From contig CABVBB010000103.1 in the NCBI GenBank assembly GCA_902496505.1, forward strand, positions 1 to 7,205: DNA of 7,205 nt, read 5' to 3'. Shown here one piece after another: positions 1 through 6,291 of this stretch. The DNA comes from an uncultured Peptococcaceae bacterium. Lineage in GTDB: Bacteria; Bacillota; Peptococcia; Peptococcales; Peptococcaceae. Positions within the stretch are counted from its first letter, which is position 1. Every line of letters starts with the position of its first letter. The position numbers and the translations under genes were made by a program. The notes under the pieces are model-generated. The model saw only the letters and a program-made list of their open reading frames with translations, did no database searches and had not been told where the DNA came from.

Positions 1-139
1 CCCACGCTTTTCTGTGGGGCGCTGCATCTTTTCCTAAAGGATAGCTCCAGAAGTGCGTCGCGATGTCGGCACCCTGACCGTGGTTCTTTTGAGCCTTATG
101 TCTACACTCTAACAGCCGGACTTACGCAGTCCGGCTGTT
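1..139 (+). ncRNA. 3' part of a structured RNA, candidate 6S RNA (partial)
   Basis: No convincing protein is seen here. One frame is open for about 50 codons but its translation is not protein-like. The segment begins with a hairpin (CCCAC 1-5 with GTGGG 14-18), then GCGCT (19-23), which can pair with AGTGC (52-56). A GTCGCGATGTCGGCACC-type stretch and a GACC..GGTTC..TTGAG stretch follow, and the segment ends at the 111-139 hairpin. This order (small hairpin in the 5' side of a bubble, GCGC-led apical stem, GCG-CG stretch, ACCNTGANC/GGTTC element) resembles the 3' half of bacterial 6S RNA, which binds sigma-A RNA polymerase holoenzyme. That match is from memory of the family, not an alignment. 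The 5' half, including the closing-stem partner, lies outside the window. Alternatives are another small RNA or the leader or trailer of an upstream gene. Confidence 0.35.
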
Positions 140-143
140 TCTG
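111..143 (+). terminator. Intrinsic terminator hairpin closing the left-edge transcript
   Basis: AACAGCCGGACT (111-122) pairs perfectly with AGTCCGGCTGTT (128-139) around a 5-nt loop, a 12-bp GC-rich stem. The tail TTTCTG is only moderately T-rich. It ends whatever plus-strand transcript enters from the left, probably the structured RNA at 1-139. Confidence 0.75.
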
Positions 144-191
144 TAAAATATAAGTTCGCCAAAACGGTAATGCCATCATACCGGATATCGA

Positions 192-295
192 CAGAAAATG
201 ACAAGGTTTTTCCAAAATAAGCATGATAAACAAGACGGAACAAAAAAATTTGAACTGTTCCGTCTTATTTTTATGACCGAAAATCAGAAAATGAC
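192..295 (+). repeat. 11-bp direct repeat CAGAAAATGAC flanking the 232-266 hairpin
   Basis: CAGAAAATGAC occurs exactly at 192-202 and again at 285-295. The two copies lie on either side of the inverted repeat at 232-266, and the second abuts the -35 box of the downstream promoter. They could be paired binding sites for a regulator, a relic of a small duplication, or chance in A-rich DNA. No transposase is present. Confidence 0.35.
232..272 (+). terminator. Second terminator-like hairpin upstream of the surface-protein gene
   Basis: AAGACGGAACA (232-242) pairs with TGTTCCGTCTT (256-266) over a 13-nt A/T-rich loop, followed by ATTTTTAT on the plus strand. The 11-bp stem with a T-rich tail fits a Rho-independent terminator. 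No gene is visible between this and the first hairpin (140-231), so it may be a back-up terminator or insulate the promoter at 296-323. The 140-231 stretch shows only a weak imperfect hairpin at 165-183. Confidence 0.6.
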
Positions 296-323
296 TTGCA
301 AAAAGTGCGGGGGGGGGTACAAT
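296..323 (+). promoter_or_regulatory. Promoter with nine-G tract in the spacer, likely phase-variable
   Basis: A -35 box TTGCAA (296-301, four of six consensus) and a -10 box TACAAT (318-323, five of six) are separated by 16 bp. The last nine spacer bases are an uninterrupted G run (309-317) touching the -10 box. The adjacent start would lie near 330, giving an untranslated leader of about 70 nt before the gene at 399. Homopolymeric G runs gain or lose bases during replication. A change to G10 would give the optimal 17-bp spacing, while shorter tracts would weaken the promoter. The boxes and tract are seen directly; switching is inferred. Confidence 0.65.
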
Positions 324-398
324 TTATAGTGAATAGATTGGCGAAACGTAAAGACTACAACAGAACGAGAAGAATGTGGTTGACAAGGAGGTCACGCT

Positions 399-2831
399 AT
401 GAAAACAAAAATCTACAAACGTATCGGCGTACTGTTCCTATCCCTGACTTTGTGCCTGGGGCTGCTGCCTGTGAGCGCACTGGCGTACGATTACCCATCA
501 ATCCCTTATACGCAGCTACAGATCGGGAAAACAAAAATCGACAAGGACCAGTATTATCTTGTAACTGAAGATGGCAGCATCACAAAAGAGGGCGCATCGG
601 CGGAAAGCTACAATGTGTACTATGCTGACAGCACGCTGACGCTGAAGGACGCCAAGCTTACTTCCGCAGTCTATCTCCCCGGGGGAACCACCGTCGATCT
701 GGAAGGAGAAAATGTCAGCGGGAGCGAGAGCGATAAAGTCAGCATCGGCATCCAGGCGTTTTCGGGAGGGAGTATCACCATCACCGGCACAGGCAGCTAC
801 GATGTGTATACAAATTACGAAGGCATCGCGACAGTCTATGCGGATAGCACCGACCCTGAGTCAAAAAGCGATATCATCATCGAGGCTGGTACCCTGAACA
901 TGCATGGCGCGCCGATCGGCACACGCTATGGCGGTATCACGATCAAGGGTGACAGCACGAAGGTTACTGCAGGAACTATTTTCACCGAAAGCAATTCAAC
1001 GGAAGATATTGTTATTGAGGGCAGCGCGGATGTCACTGCGGAATCTATTCGCTGTTATGGAAAAGTTAAAATTCAAGGCGATGCCGTTGTCAAAGCAAAT
1101 AATCCGAAGGGAATGGCGATCGACGCAAACCGCGGTATCGAAATACTCGACAATGCCGAAGTAAAGGCAACCGGAGAAACCGCCATCAATGCTTTTTGGG
1201 GACCAATTACGATCAACAGCACCAAGAAGACCACCGCAACGGGGATAAAGGCTAACCATGCCGCCATCTCCCTGGGGCAGGGGGACGAAGCGCCGATCTA
1301 TACGCTGACCATCAAAAGCGCCGTCGACGTATCCGGTTTCGTTGGCATTGGCAGCACCCAAGGCCCGATCGTGATCGATGGCGGAACTGTGACGGCCGAT
1401 GTGAATTATATTGGAATTGCAAATAACACTATTTCCGCAGAAGATGCCTCTGTCACGATCAACAATGCTACGGTAGATATTCAAGGTCAGCCGCAGGCAG
1501 GGATCAACACCCAAGGGCCAATTATTGTGGAAAACAGCACAGTGACGGCGCGGGGCATCAAATACGCCATGCATTCCATGCCGGCGCTTACGTTTGAGAA
1601 AAGCTATAAGGTCACTGCCGGCGCAAGTGAGGACAAGGCGATGGTGGTTCCCAATAGTTCTTTGAGCACTGCCGTGTTCAACAAAAACCAGTACGTAAAG
1701 ATCGAACCAGTCGATTCCATCTTGGTGGAGGGAATTCAGCTAAGCCACACAGAACTTTCCCTTTCCGTGGGCAGAAGTGAGACTCTCACCACCGCCGTGA
1801 CCCCAGAAGATGCTGCAAACAAAACGGTGACGTGGACTTCTCTCGCCCCTGATGTAGCCTCAGTGGACGCAAACGGAAAGGTGACGGCGCTGGCTATTGG
1901 CACGGCCAAAATCACGGCTGCGGCCAACGACGGCAGCGGTGTAATGGCCACTTGCACCGTCACAGTGACCCGGCCGTCCTCTGGCGGCGGCAGTGGAGGA
2001 GGAACCTCTACGACCTACCTCATCACGAAGGAGGACAGCGCTCACGGAAAGGTTCAAATCAATAGCACTGCTGCCAGTCGTGGCAGCACCGTGACCCTCA
2101 CCGTCACTCCGGACGGGGGCTATGAGCTGTCCACCCTGACCGTCACTGACAGCCAAGGGAATAAACTCGACCTGACCGACAAGGGCAGCGGGAAATTTAC
2201 GTTTACCATGCCGGGATGGGCCGTCACCGTGGAGGCCGTTTTCAAGGTGAGCCAGGAGGAGCCGCAGCTCTGGAACGACCCGTTTACGGATGTTCCGAAA
2301 AGCGCGTGGTATTATGACGCGGTTCGGTATGTCTATGAACACAGGCTGATGATGGGCACCAGCCCCACCACGTTCAGCGCGGAGGGCACTACCACCCGAG
2401 GGCAGATCGTCACCATCCTGTGGCGCATGGAGGGCGGCCCCGTGGTGGACTACCTCATGGACTTTGACGATGTGAGCCTGGACAGCTACTACACCGAGGC
2501 CATCCGTTGGGCGGCCAGTGAGGGCGTCGTGGGCGGTTACGGCGACGGCAAGTTTGGCCCGAATGACCCCATCATCCGCGAGCAGTTCGCTGTCATCCTC
2601 TACCGCTACGCGCAGAAACAGGGCTATGACACCACCCAGGGCGGCATGGCCGTCCGAGAGTATGCGGACTATGACGCCATCTCCCCCTATGCCCTAAAGG
2701 CTATGGGCTGGGCCAACGCCGTGGGCATCATCGGCGGCACCAGCCCCACCACATTGGCTCCCCAGGGCACGGCTACACGAGCCCAGACAGCGGCTATGCT
2801 CATGCGGTTTTGTGAGCAGATCCTGTTTTGA
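399..2831 (+). CDS. Secreted SLH-anchored surface protein with beta-helix and Big_2 domains
   Basis: This 810-residue protein is probably exported and attached non-covalently to the cell wall. Residues 1-29 form a signal peptide (KTKIYKR basic end, Leu-rich core, cleavage after ALA at 27-29). Residues about 60-435 are short repeats rich in T/V/I/G (recurring GPI[TV]I and ATVTA-like strands), suggesting a right-handed parallel beta-helix. Residues about 440-524 are a bacterial Ig-like Big_2 domain (LSLSVG, VTWTS, ASVDANGKVTALAIGTAKITA). A Gly/Ser linker (527-537) follows, then a compact beta repeat with CTxTPxxGY-like features (about 540-618). Three SLH modules finish it (about 628-680, 688-740, 753-810), carrying TRGQ, IREQ and TRAQ motifs that in this family bind pyruvylated wall polymer. 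The start is fixed by AAGGAGGT at 385-392, six bases upstream. A 17-bp sequence recurs in SLH1 and SLH3. No catalytic motif is seen; an adhesin or structural surface role is inferred. It appears to be a single-gene unit. Confidence 0.93.
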   Translation: MKTKIYKRIGVLFLSLTLCLGLLPVSALAYDYPSIPYTQLQIGKTKIDKDQYYLVTEDGSITKEGASAESYNVYYADSTLTLKDAKLTSAVYLPGGTTVDLEGENVSGSESDKVSIGIQAFSGGSITITGTGSYDVYTNYEGIATVYADSTDPESKSDIIIEAGTLNMHGAPIGTRYGGITIKGDSTKVTAGTIFTESNSTEDIVIEGSADVTAESIRCYGKVKIQGDAVVKANNPKGMAIDANRGIEILDNAEVKATGETAINAFWGPITINSTKKTTATGIKANHAAISLGQGDEAPIYTLTIKSAVDVSGFVGIGSTQGPIVIDGGTVTADVNYIGIANNTISAEDASVTINNATVDIQGQPQAGINTQGPIIVENSTVTARGIKYAMHSMPALTFEKSYKVTAGASEDKAMVVPNSSLSTAVFNKNQYVKIEPVDSILVEGIQLSHTELSLSVGRSETLTTAVTPEDAANKTVTWTSLAPDVASVDANGKVTALAIGTAKITAAANDGSGVMATCTVTVTRPSSGGGSGGGTSTTYLITKEDSAHGKVQINSTAASRGSTVTLTVTPDGGYELSTLTVTDSQGNKLDLTDKGSGKFTFTMPGWAVTVEAVFKVSQEEPQLWNDPFTDVPKSAWYYDAVRYVYEHRLMMGTSPTTFSAEGTTTRGQIVTILWRMEGGPVVDYLMDFDDVSLDSYYTEAIRWAASEGVVGGYGDGKFGPNDPIIREQFAVILYRYAQKQGYDTTQGGMAVREYADYDAISPYALKAMGWANAVGIIGGTSPTTLAPQGTATRAQTAAMLMRFCEQILF

Positions 2832-2847
2832 TGCTCCCCAATCATAA

Positions 2848-2884
2848 AAACGCTGTGCAGCCTATGCCGCACAGCGTTTCATTT
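2848..2884. terminator. Bidirectional terminator between convergent surface-protein and lysR genes
   Basis: AAACGCTGTGC (2848-2858) pairs with GCACAGCGTTT (2869-2879) around a 10-nt loop. On the plus strand the tail is CATTTTATAT; on the minus strand the stem runs into TTTTTATGATT, the better T-tract. The hairpin overlaps the last base of the lysR stop codon region and lies 16 bases past the surface-protein stop, so one element serves both genes. Confidence 0.85.
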
Positions 2885-3823
2885 TATATAAAAATTAGGC
2901 GTATGCATGGTCTTGTGGGAGATGTAGCTGATAAATTCATTGAGGAATAAGGAAGCGGCTAAAGAAAGCGTCGTATCTTGTTTGAGCAGATAACCAAAGG
3001 ACAAGGAGATATCATCTTTTAACGGGATCTGCATGATATGTTCAGAAAAGGGGTAGGGTGTGGAATGGGGAGCGACCTGGGACAAACTGACGCCGATATT
3101 ATTGTGGATCATTTCACTGATCAAGGTTTGATTGCTTTCTAAAATGATTTGATTGGTAGAAAAACCATAATAACGCAGCATTTTATAAAGTGGGTTATTT
3201 TCTACAGTGCAGGCAGGCGGATTAAAAACGATCAGCGGATATTTGGTCAAATTATGCAAAGTGACGGTACGATAAGCGGCCAGGGGATGAGTCGAGCTGG
3301 CGCATATCACCAAGTGACAGGGCGAGAGGGTATGGAACTCCAGCTGGTGCTTAGCGAAAAACGGTGCGTTCATCTCTGCACAGTTGACGATCAAGGCCAG
3401 ATCGCTGGCCCCCTCTGCTAAGCTGAGGCACACCCCGCCAATAGAACTTTCTACATAAGTCAACTGGATCAGGGGAAAGGTCTGGTAAAACGTGCAGATA
3501 AAAGGGGAGAGCATTTGATCCAATACCCCATAGATCAGAGACAACGTCAGCGCACCGGAAATATTGAAATCCGAATCCTCAGCTTTGATCAGTTTGTTGA
3601 TCTCTTGAAAATAAGTTAAGGAGATCTCCACCAATCGTCTGCCGGAAGCTGTCAAGACGACGCCTTTTTGGGTCCTGGTGAGCAGCTCCAATCCAAGCTC
3701 TTTCTCTAGTTTTTGCAAAGACATGCTGAGTGCACTAGGGGTAATAAATAATTTTTGAGCAGCTGAATTGATCGAGCCCGTATTACTGACTTCAATGAGG
3801 TACGTGATTTGATCGGTATGCAT
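2879..3823 (-). CDS. LysR-type transcriptional regulator
   Basis: A 314-residue protein of normal length for the LysR family. Residues 1-60 form the winged helix-turn-helix (FLIEVSNTGSINSAAQKL-like helix pair, then TPSALSMSLQKLEKELG recognition region and RTQKGVVLT wing). A linker helix follows, then a ligand-binding domain from about residue 90 to 305 (ALTLSLIYGVLDQMLSPFI onward, with LSPCHLVICASSTHPLA marking the second lobe). Such proteins usually regulate an adjacent divergent gene and often themselves in response to a small molecule; the ligand here cannot be deduced. The start is supported by AAAGGAGG (3832-3839, minus strand) eight bases upstream. It converges with the surface-protein gene, sharing a terminator. 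No intact divergent target is visible; the upstream 0.4 kb is unexplained. Confidence 0.95.
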   Translation of the reverse strand: MHTDQITYLIEVSNTGSINSAAQKLFITPSALSMSLQKLEKELGLELLTRTQKGVVLTASGRRLVEISLTYFQEINKLIKAEDSDFNISGALTLSLIYGVLDQMLSPFICTFYQTFPLIQLTYVESSIGGVCLSLAEGASDLALIVNCAEMNAPFFAKHQLEFHTLSPCHLVICASSTHPLAAYRTVTLHNLTKYPLIVFNPPACTVENNPLYKMLRYYGFSTNQIILESNQTLISEMIHNNIGVSLSQVAPHSTPYPFSEHIMQIPLKDDISLSFGYLLKQDTTLSLAASLFLNEFISYISHKTMHTPNFYIK

Positions 3824-3849
3824 GGCTACCCCCTCCTTTGGTTAACCTC

Positions 3850-3858
3850 ATTATAGCA
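3850..3858 (-). promoter_or_regulatory. Extended -10 promoter of lysR
   Basis: On the minus strand TGCTATAAT gives a perfect -10 hexamer (3850-3855) with the TGN extension (3856-3858). No good -35 hexamer lies 16-18 bp upstream, which is tolerable for an extended -10 promoter. Two GTTAA half-sites (one in the GTTAAC palindrome at 3841-3846, one near 3871-3876) bracket it and could be regulator contacts, for example autoregulation. The leader would be only about 20 nt. Confidence 0.7.
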
Positions 3859-4212
3859 AATGCCAGTGTGATTAACTAGGTCAAAATCTGTACCGCAGGC
3901 AGATATTTAGCGTGAGAGTTCGTTGACAGCCTTTGATCTGGCGGCTATCCTGAGGGGAGACGGCAGACAAATAAGGGAGGCCATCCAAATGCGCAGGAAG
4001 GGAGATCACGGAGCTTTGGCAGATAACGGCGGCGAAGGTCGTTTTGCAAAGCATCGTTGATTGTGAAAAATTGCAGCCCAAATTTGCAAAGGGCACGCAG
4101 CAAACATTCGCTTCTGCGCAAGCGGTTCAAGGCGTTAAAAATCGTACAGAGCCTCTTGGCAGCCGATGAGCACAGCCATGACCTTGGCGCAGGCCACACA
4201 CCATGACAGACG
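3859..4212. other. Unassigned 0.35-kb interval upstream of lysR, possibly decayed gene or RNA
   Basis: No gene is recognised. Open frames on both strands are short and overlap each other. On the minus strand a 71-codon frame (3881-4096) has no ribosome site and no family resemblance. Another short minus frame ending in KVMAVLIGCQEALYDF looks protein-like but lasts only about 20 codons. On the plus strand a frame of about 58 codons ends at 4204-4206, just before the plus-oriented terminator at 4213-4250. Base composition is similar to coding DNA. The divergent position next to lysR and the surviving terminator suggest a degraded plus-strand target gene, or a plus-strand noncoding RNA. Neither is proven. 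Confidence 0.3.
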
Positions 4213-4250
4213 AAGACCCTCCTGAAGATTTTCTTCAGGAGGGTCTTTTT
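4213..4250 (+). terminator. Very strong plus-strand terminator with no obvious upstream gene
   Basis: A perfect 16-bp stem (4213-4228 with 4232-4247) closes a TTT loop and is followed by further T residues on the plus strand (run ends at 4250). Read on the minus strand, downstream of the metallopeptidase stop, the stem is followed by CGTCTGTC instead of a T-run, although the A/U base of the stem may allow some activity. Its best orientation therefore serves a plus-strand transcript coming from 3.9-4.2 kb. Confidence 0.85.
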
Positions 4251-4260
4251 ATAAAAAATT

Positions 4261-4635
4261 TTAACGGCGCTTGCTGGCCAGATAATCGGCCAGGTCTTGT
4301 TCATCGGCGATCTCCAGGCCATATTCGCCGGAGCGGGATTCCAAGTGATGGGTGAATTCATGCAGGAGTGTGGTGCGGATCTCTGAACGGATCTCATCGT
4401 CTGTCATGTCTTGGCAGATCTGGACGAAGGAACCGTAATAGAGGACGATATAGCTGCCCATGAGCGGGTCTTCGCAGTATTCACCCATGGTGTAGAGATC
4501 CTCATCCACCGCTTCCGGCGCCAGCACAGTGTCCTCCAAAAGCAGGATGCCGCCGTTCAATCCATCAAAAAAAGCATCTGGCAGTTCCTCAGCGATCTCT
4601 TCTAAAAGGGTCTGCATCTCATCGATAGTCATCAT
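4261..4635 (-). CDS. Small zincin-like metallopeptidase family protein
   Basis: A 124-residue protein resembling the minimal zincin family (PF06262 type), found in many Bacillota with unknown substrate. The zinc motif HEFTH is at residues 92-96 in the context TTLLHEFTHHLE, with the catalytic Glu at 93. E99 and D111 are possible additional ligand positions, which I cannot settle. The N-terminus is a strongly acidic helix (EMQTLLEEIAEELPDAFFDGL). There is no signal peptide or membrane segment, so it is probably cytoplasmic. The first of two adjacent ATG codons (4633-4635) is chosen because AAGGAGG lies seven bases upstream. A longer frame starting at 4668 would place that ribosome site inside the gene and is rejected. 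It is divergent from ackA and has its own promoter. Confidence 0.9.
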   Translation of the reverse strand: MMTIDEMQTLLEEIAEELPDAFFDGLNGGILLLEDTVLAPEAVDEDLYTMGEYCEDPLMGSYIVLYYGSFVQICQDMTDDEIRSEIRTTLLHEFTHHLESRSGEYGLEIADEQDLADYLASKRR

Positions 4636-4642
4636 CTGGCTT

Positions 4643-4649
4643 CCTCCTT
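4643..4649 (-). promoter_or_regulatory. Ribosome binding site deciding the metallopeptidase start
   Basis: AAGGAGG on the minus strand sits seven bases before the ATG at 4635. The longer upstream start at 4668 has no such site, so the shorter 124-residue protein is preferred. Confidence 0.85.
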
Positions 4650-4685
4650 GCCTGTCAGGAACGGTCAAAAAATTGCTTAGTCTTC

Positions 4686-4714
4686 ATTGTAGCACGCTTG
4701 GCGGATCGCTGCAA
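4686..4714 (-). promoter_or_regulatory. Promoter of the metallopeptidase gene
   Basis: On the minus strand, -35 TTGCAG (4709-4714) and -10 TACAAT (4686-4691) are exactly 17 bp apart, and the -10 is preceded by TGC (extended element). The expected start near 4679 gives a leader of about 44 nt. Seen directly from box matches; activity is inferred. Confidence 0.75.
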
Positions 4715-4784
4715 GAAGGGTACATGATTTACCGCATTTCGTCCATACTACCTGTAAGAACGTACGAAACTGGGGGAGATCATT

Positions 4785-5984
4785 ATGAAAATATTAGTCA
4801 TCAACAGCGGCAGTTCGTCGCTTAAGTTTCAACTGATCGATACAGCGCATTATGACGTGCTGGCCAAAGGACTGATCGAGCGCATTGGCGGGGAAAAGGC
4901 GCAGCTGTCTTTTTCCGCAGGCCGGGAGAAACTCAATAATGAGCAGCCCGTGGGCAACCACAACCGCGCAGTGGAGATCGTGCTCACTTTTTTATTGGAC
5001 GGCGCAGCTGGCGTGGTCAGCTGCCTGGAGGATATCGACGCGGTGGGACACCGGGTGGTGCACGGCGGGGAAGCGTTTCGCCAAGCGGTGCTCATTGATG
5101 ATGCGGTGATGGCGCAGATCGACGCGTACAGCGCCTTGGCGCCGCTGCACAATCCGGCCAATCTGGCAGGCATCCAGGCTTGCGCGCGGGTCATGCCCGG
5201 CGTGCCGCAGGTGGCGGTCTTTGATACCGCCTTTCACCACACTATCGCGCCCAAGGCATATCTCTACGGCCTGCCCTACGAATATTACCGCCGCCATCAG
5301 GTGCGGCGCTATGGGTTCCACGGCACGTCCCATCAGTATGTCTGCCGACGGGCAGCGGAATTTTTGTCCCGTCCATTGGACAGCCTGAAGATCATCTCCT
5401 GTCATCTGGGCAATGGCGCCAGCATTGCCGCTGTAGACGGCGGCCGGGTGGTGGATACGTCCATGGGCTTCACGCCGCTGGAGGGCTTGCTGATGGGCAC
5501 GCGGGCAGGCAGCTTTGATCCGGCGGTGGTGCTGTATCTGATGAAGAAGGAAAAACTTTCGCCCTCGGAAATGGATTATATCCTTAACAAACGCTCAGGG
5601 CTCCTGGGCGTGTCCGGCGTGAGCAATGATTTCCGCGATATCGAAAAAGCCATCGAAGGCGGCAATGATCGGGCTGTTTTGGCCAGGGACATGTACGTGC
5701 ATCAGGTGCGCAAGCTGATCGGCAGCTACACGGCCGTGCTCAATGGTCTCGATGTGCTCATCTTCACCGCTGGCTTGGGTGAAAACGGCATCGCCGTCCG
5801 CCAGGCCATCTGTGCCGATATGGATTATCTGGGCATTGCCATCGATGCAGACAAAAATAACTGCCGCGGTCAATTAGCCGACATCTCCGCTGACAACGCC
5901 CGAGTCACCACACTGGTCGTTCCCACCGACGAAGAAGCCGCCATCGCGCAGGAAACAGAACGTCTCGTTAAGAAAATGCACTAA
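4785..5984 (+). CDS. ackA: Acetate kinase
   Basis: A 399-residue, full-length cytoplasmic enzyme of the ASKHA fold that interconverts acetyl phosphate + ADP and acetate + ATP, the ATP-yielding last step of acetate fermentation. Family signatures are all present: NSGSSSLKF (N7, S10-S12, K14), GHRVVHGG with substrate Arg90, VFDTAFH with catalytic Asp147, YGFHGTSH with His179, SCHLGNGAS (205-213), GFTPLEGLLMGTRAG with transition-state Arg240, FTAGLGENG, and PTDEE with the magnesium-binding Glu near 383/384. Many homologues have GTRxG[DN]xDP; here it is GTRAGSFDP, with Ser243 at that variable site. The start follows GGGGGAG (4772-4778) by six bases. No pta partner lies beside it in this window, and a terminator closes it, so it looks like a single-gene unit. 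Its promoter in 4686-4784 is not clear; TTGGCG (4698-4703) with TACATG (4721-4726) is a weak candidate overlapping the divergent promoter. Confidence 0.98.
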   Translation: MKILVINSGSSSLKFQLIDTAHYDVLAKGLIERIGGEKAQLSFSAGREKLNNEQPVGNHNRAVEIVLTFLLDGAAGVVSCLEDIDAVGHRVVHGGEAFRQAVLIDDAVMAQIDAYSALAPLHNPANLAGIQACARVMPGVPQVAVFDTAFHHTIAPKAYLYGLPYEYYRRHQVRRYGFHGTSHQYVCRRAAEFLSRPLDSLKIISCHLGNGASIAAVDGGRVVDTSMGFTPLEGLLMGTRAGSFDPAVVLYLMKKEKLSPSEMDYILNKRSGLLGVSGVSNDFRDIEKAIEGGNDRAVLARDMYVHQVRKLIGSYTAVLNGLDVLIFTAGLGENGIAVRQAICADMDYLGIAIDADKNNCRGQLADISADNARVTTLVVPTDEEAAIAQETERLVKKMH

Positions 5985-5988
5985 AAGG

Positions 5989-6022
5989 AAAAGGCACCGG
6001 AATTTTTCCGGTGCCTTTTCTG
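5989..6022 (+). terminator. ackA terminator
   Basis: AAAAGGCACCGGAA (5989-6002) pairs perfectly with TTCCGGTGCCTTTT (6006-6019) around a TTT loop, 14 bp, starting five bases past the ackA stop codon. The A-rich 5' arm means it could also act against minus-strand transcripts from the small gene at 6112-6243. Confidence 0.92.
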
Positions 6023-6111
6023 TGTGCCTATAGAATCGAGTAAACTTCAGATGCGAAAGCATCATGGCGGCGGATTTGTAGAAGCGAGCGCTCTTATCTC
6101 CGCCTTACCCA

Positions 6112-6243
6112 TCAGGCGCAGGTTTTTTCGATCTGTGCCAGTTCTTCCCACGCTTCCGCTTGGGTGTCGGCAGAGAACATAAAATGTCCGTTCCGATCCC
6201 ATACCTCAACGTGGCCGCCTACATAAATCACCTTATAATTCAT
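6112..6243 (-). CDS. Small 43-residue hypothetical protein
   Basis: Translation begins MNYKVIYVGGHVEVWDRNGH and continues FMFSADTQAEAWEELAQIEK to the end CA. The pattern (short beta strands with GGHVEVWDxNGxFxFSADT, then an amphipathic helix) looks like a genuine folded micro-protein. Similar small ORFs of unknown function occur in gut Clostridia, as I recall, but I cannot name a family. No signal peptide or membrane segment is present. The ribosome site is weak (AAAGGGTG about eight bases before ATG) and no convincing promoter is seen. It is oriented with the WYL gene but separated from it by a strong terminator, so is probably transcribed alone. Too short for common ORF cut-offs. The overlapping plus-strand frame at 6160-6351 is judged a shadow. 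Confidence 0.6.
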   Translation of the reverse strand: MNYKVIYVGGHVEVWDRNGHFMFSADTQAEAWEELAQIEKTCA

Positions 6244-6291
6244 CTGTCAACACCCTTTCTCGTACATGATCGTGTTTTAGCTTACAAGTCT

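Noticed and set aside
1..139. T-box leader or tmRNA at the left edge
   Set aside because: No AGGGTGG-type T-box antiterminator is seen, and no tRNA-like CCA end or tag frame is present.
296..568. 90-codon plus frame starting with TTG in the promoter
   Set aside because: It starts in the -35 box, crosses the promoter, and overlaps the signal-peptide region of the real gene, which has a strong ribosome site.
996..1574. 192-codon minus-strand open frame
   Set aside because: It lies wholly antisense to the beta-helix part of the surface protein, has no ribosome site and no family resemblance; regular repeat codons keep the opposite strand open.
3945..4397. 150-codon minus frame
   Set aside because: It overlaps the metallopeptidase C-terminus in another frame and runs through the terminator at 4213-4250; residues are rich in Arg, Cys and Trp as in shadow frames.
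4992..5405. 137-codon minus frame inside ackA
   Set aside because: Antisense shadow of a fully conserved enzyme.
6050..6110. Small hairpins (GATGC-GAAA-GCATC at 6050-6063 and GGCGGA/TCCGCC nearby)
   Set aside because: Short stems without a T-tract; no evidence for a terminator or RNA gene beyond chance pairing.
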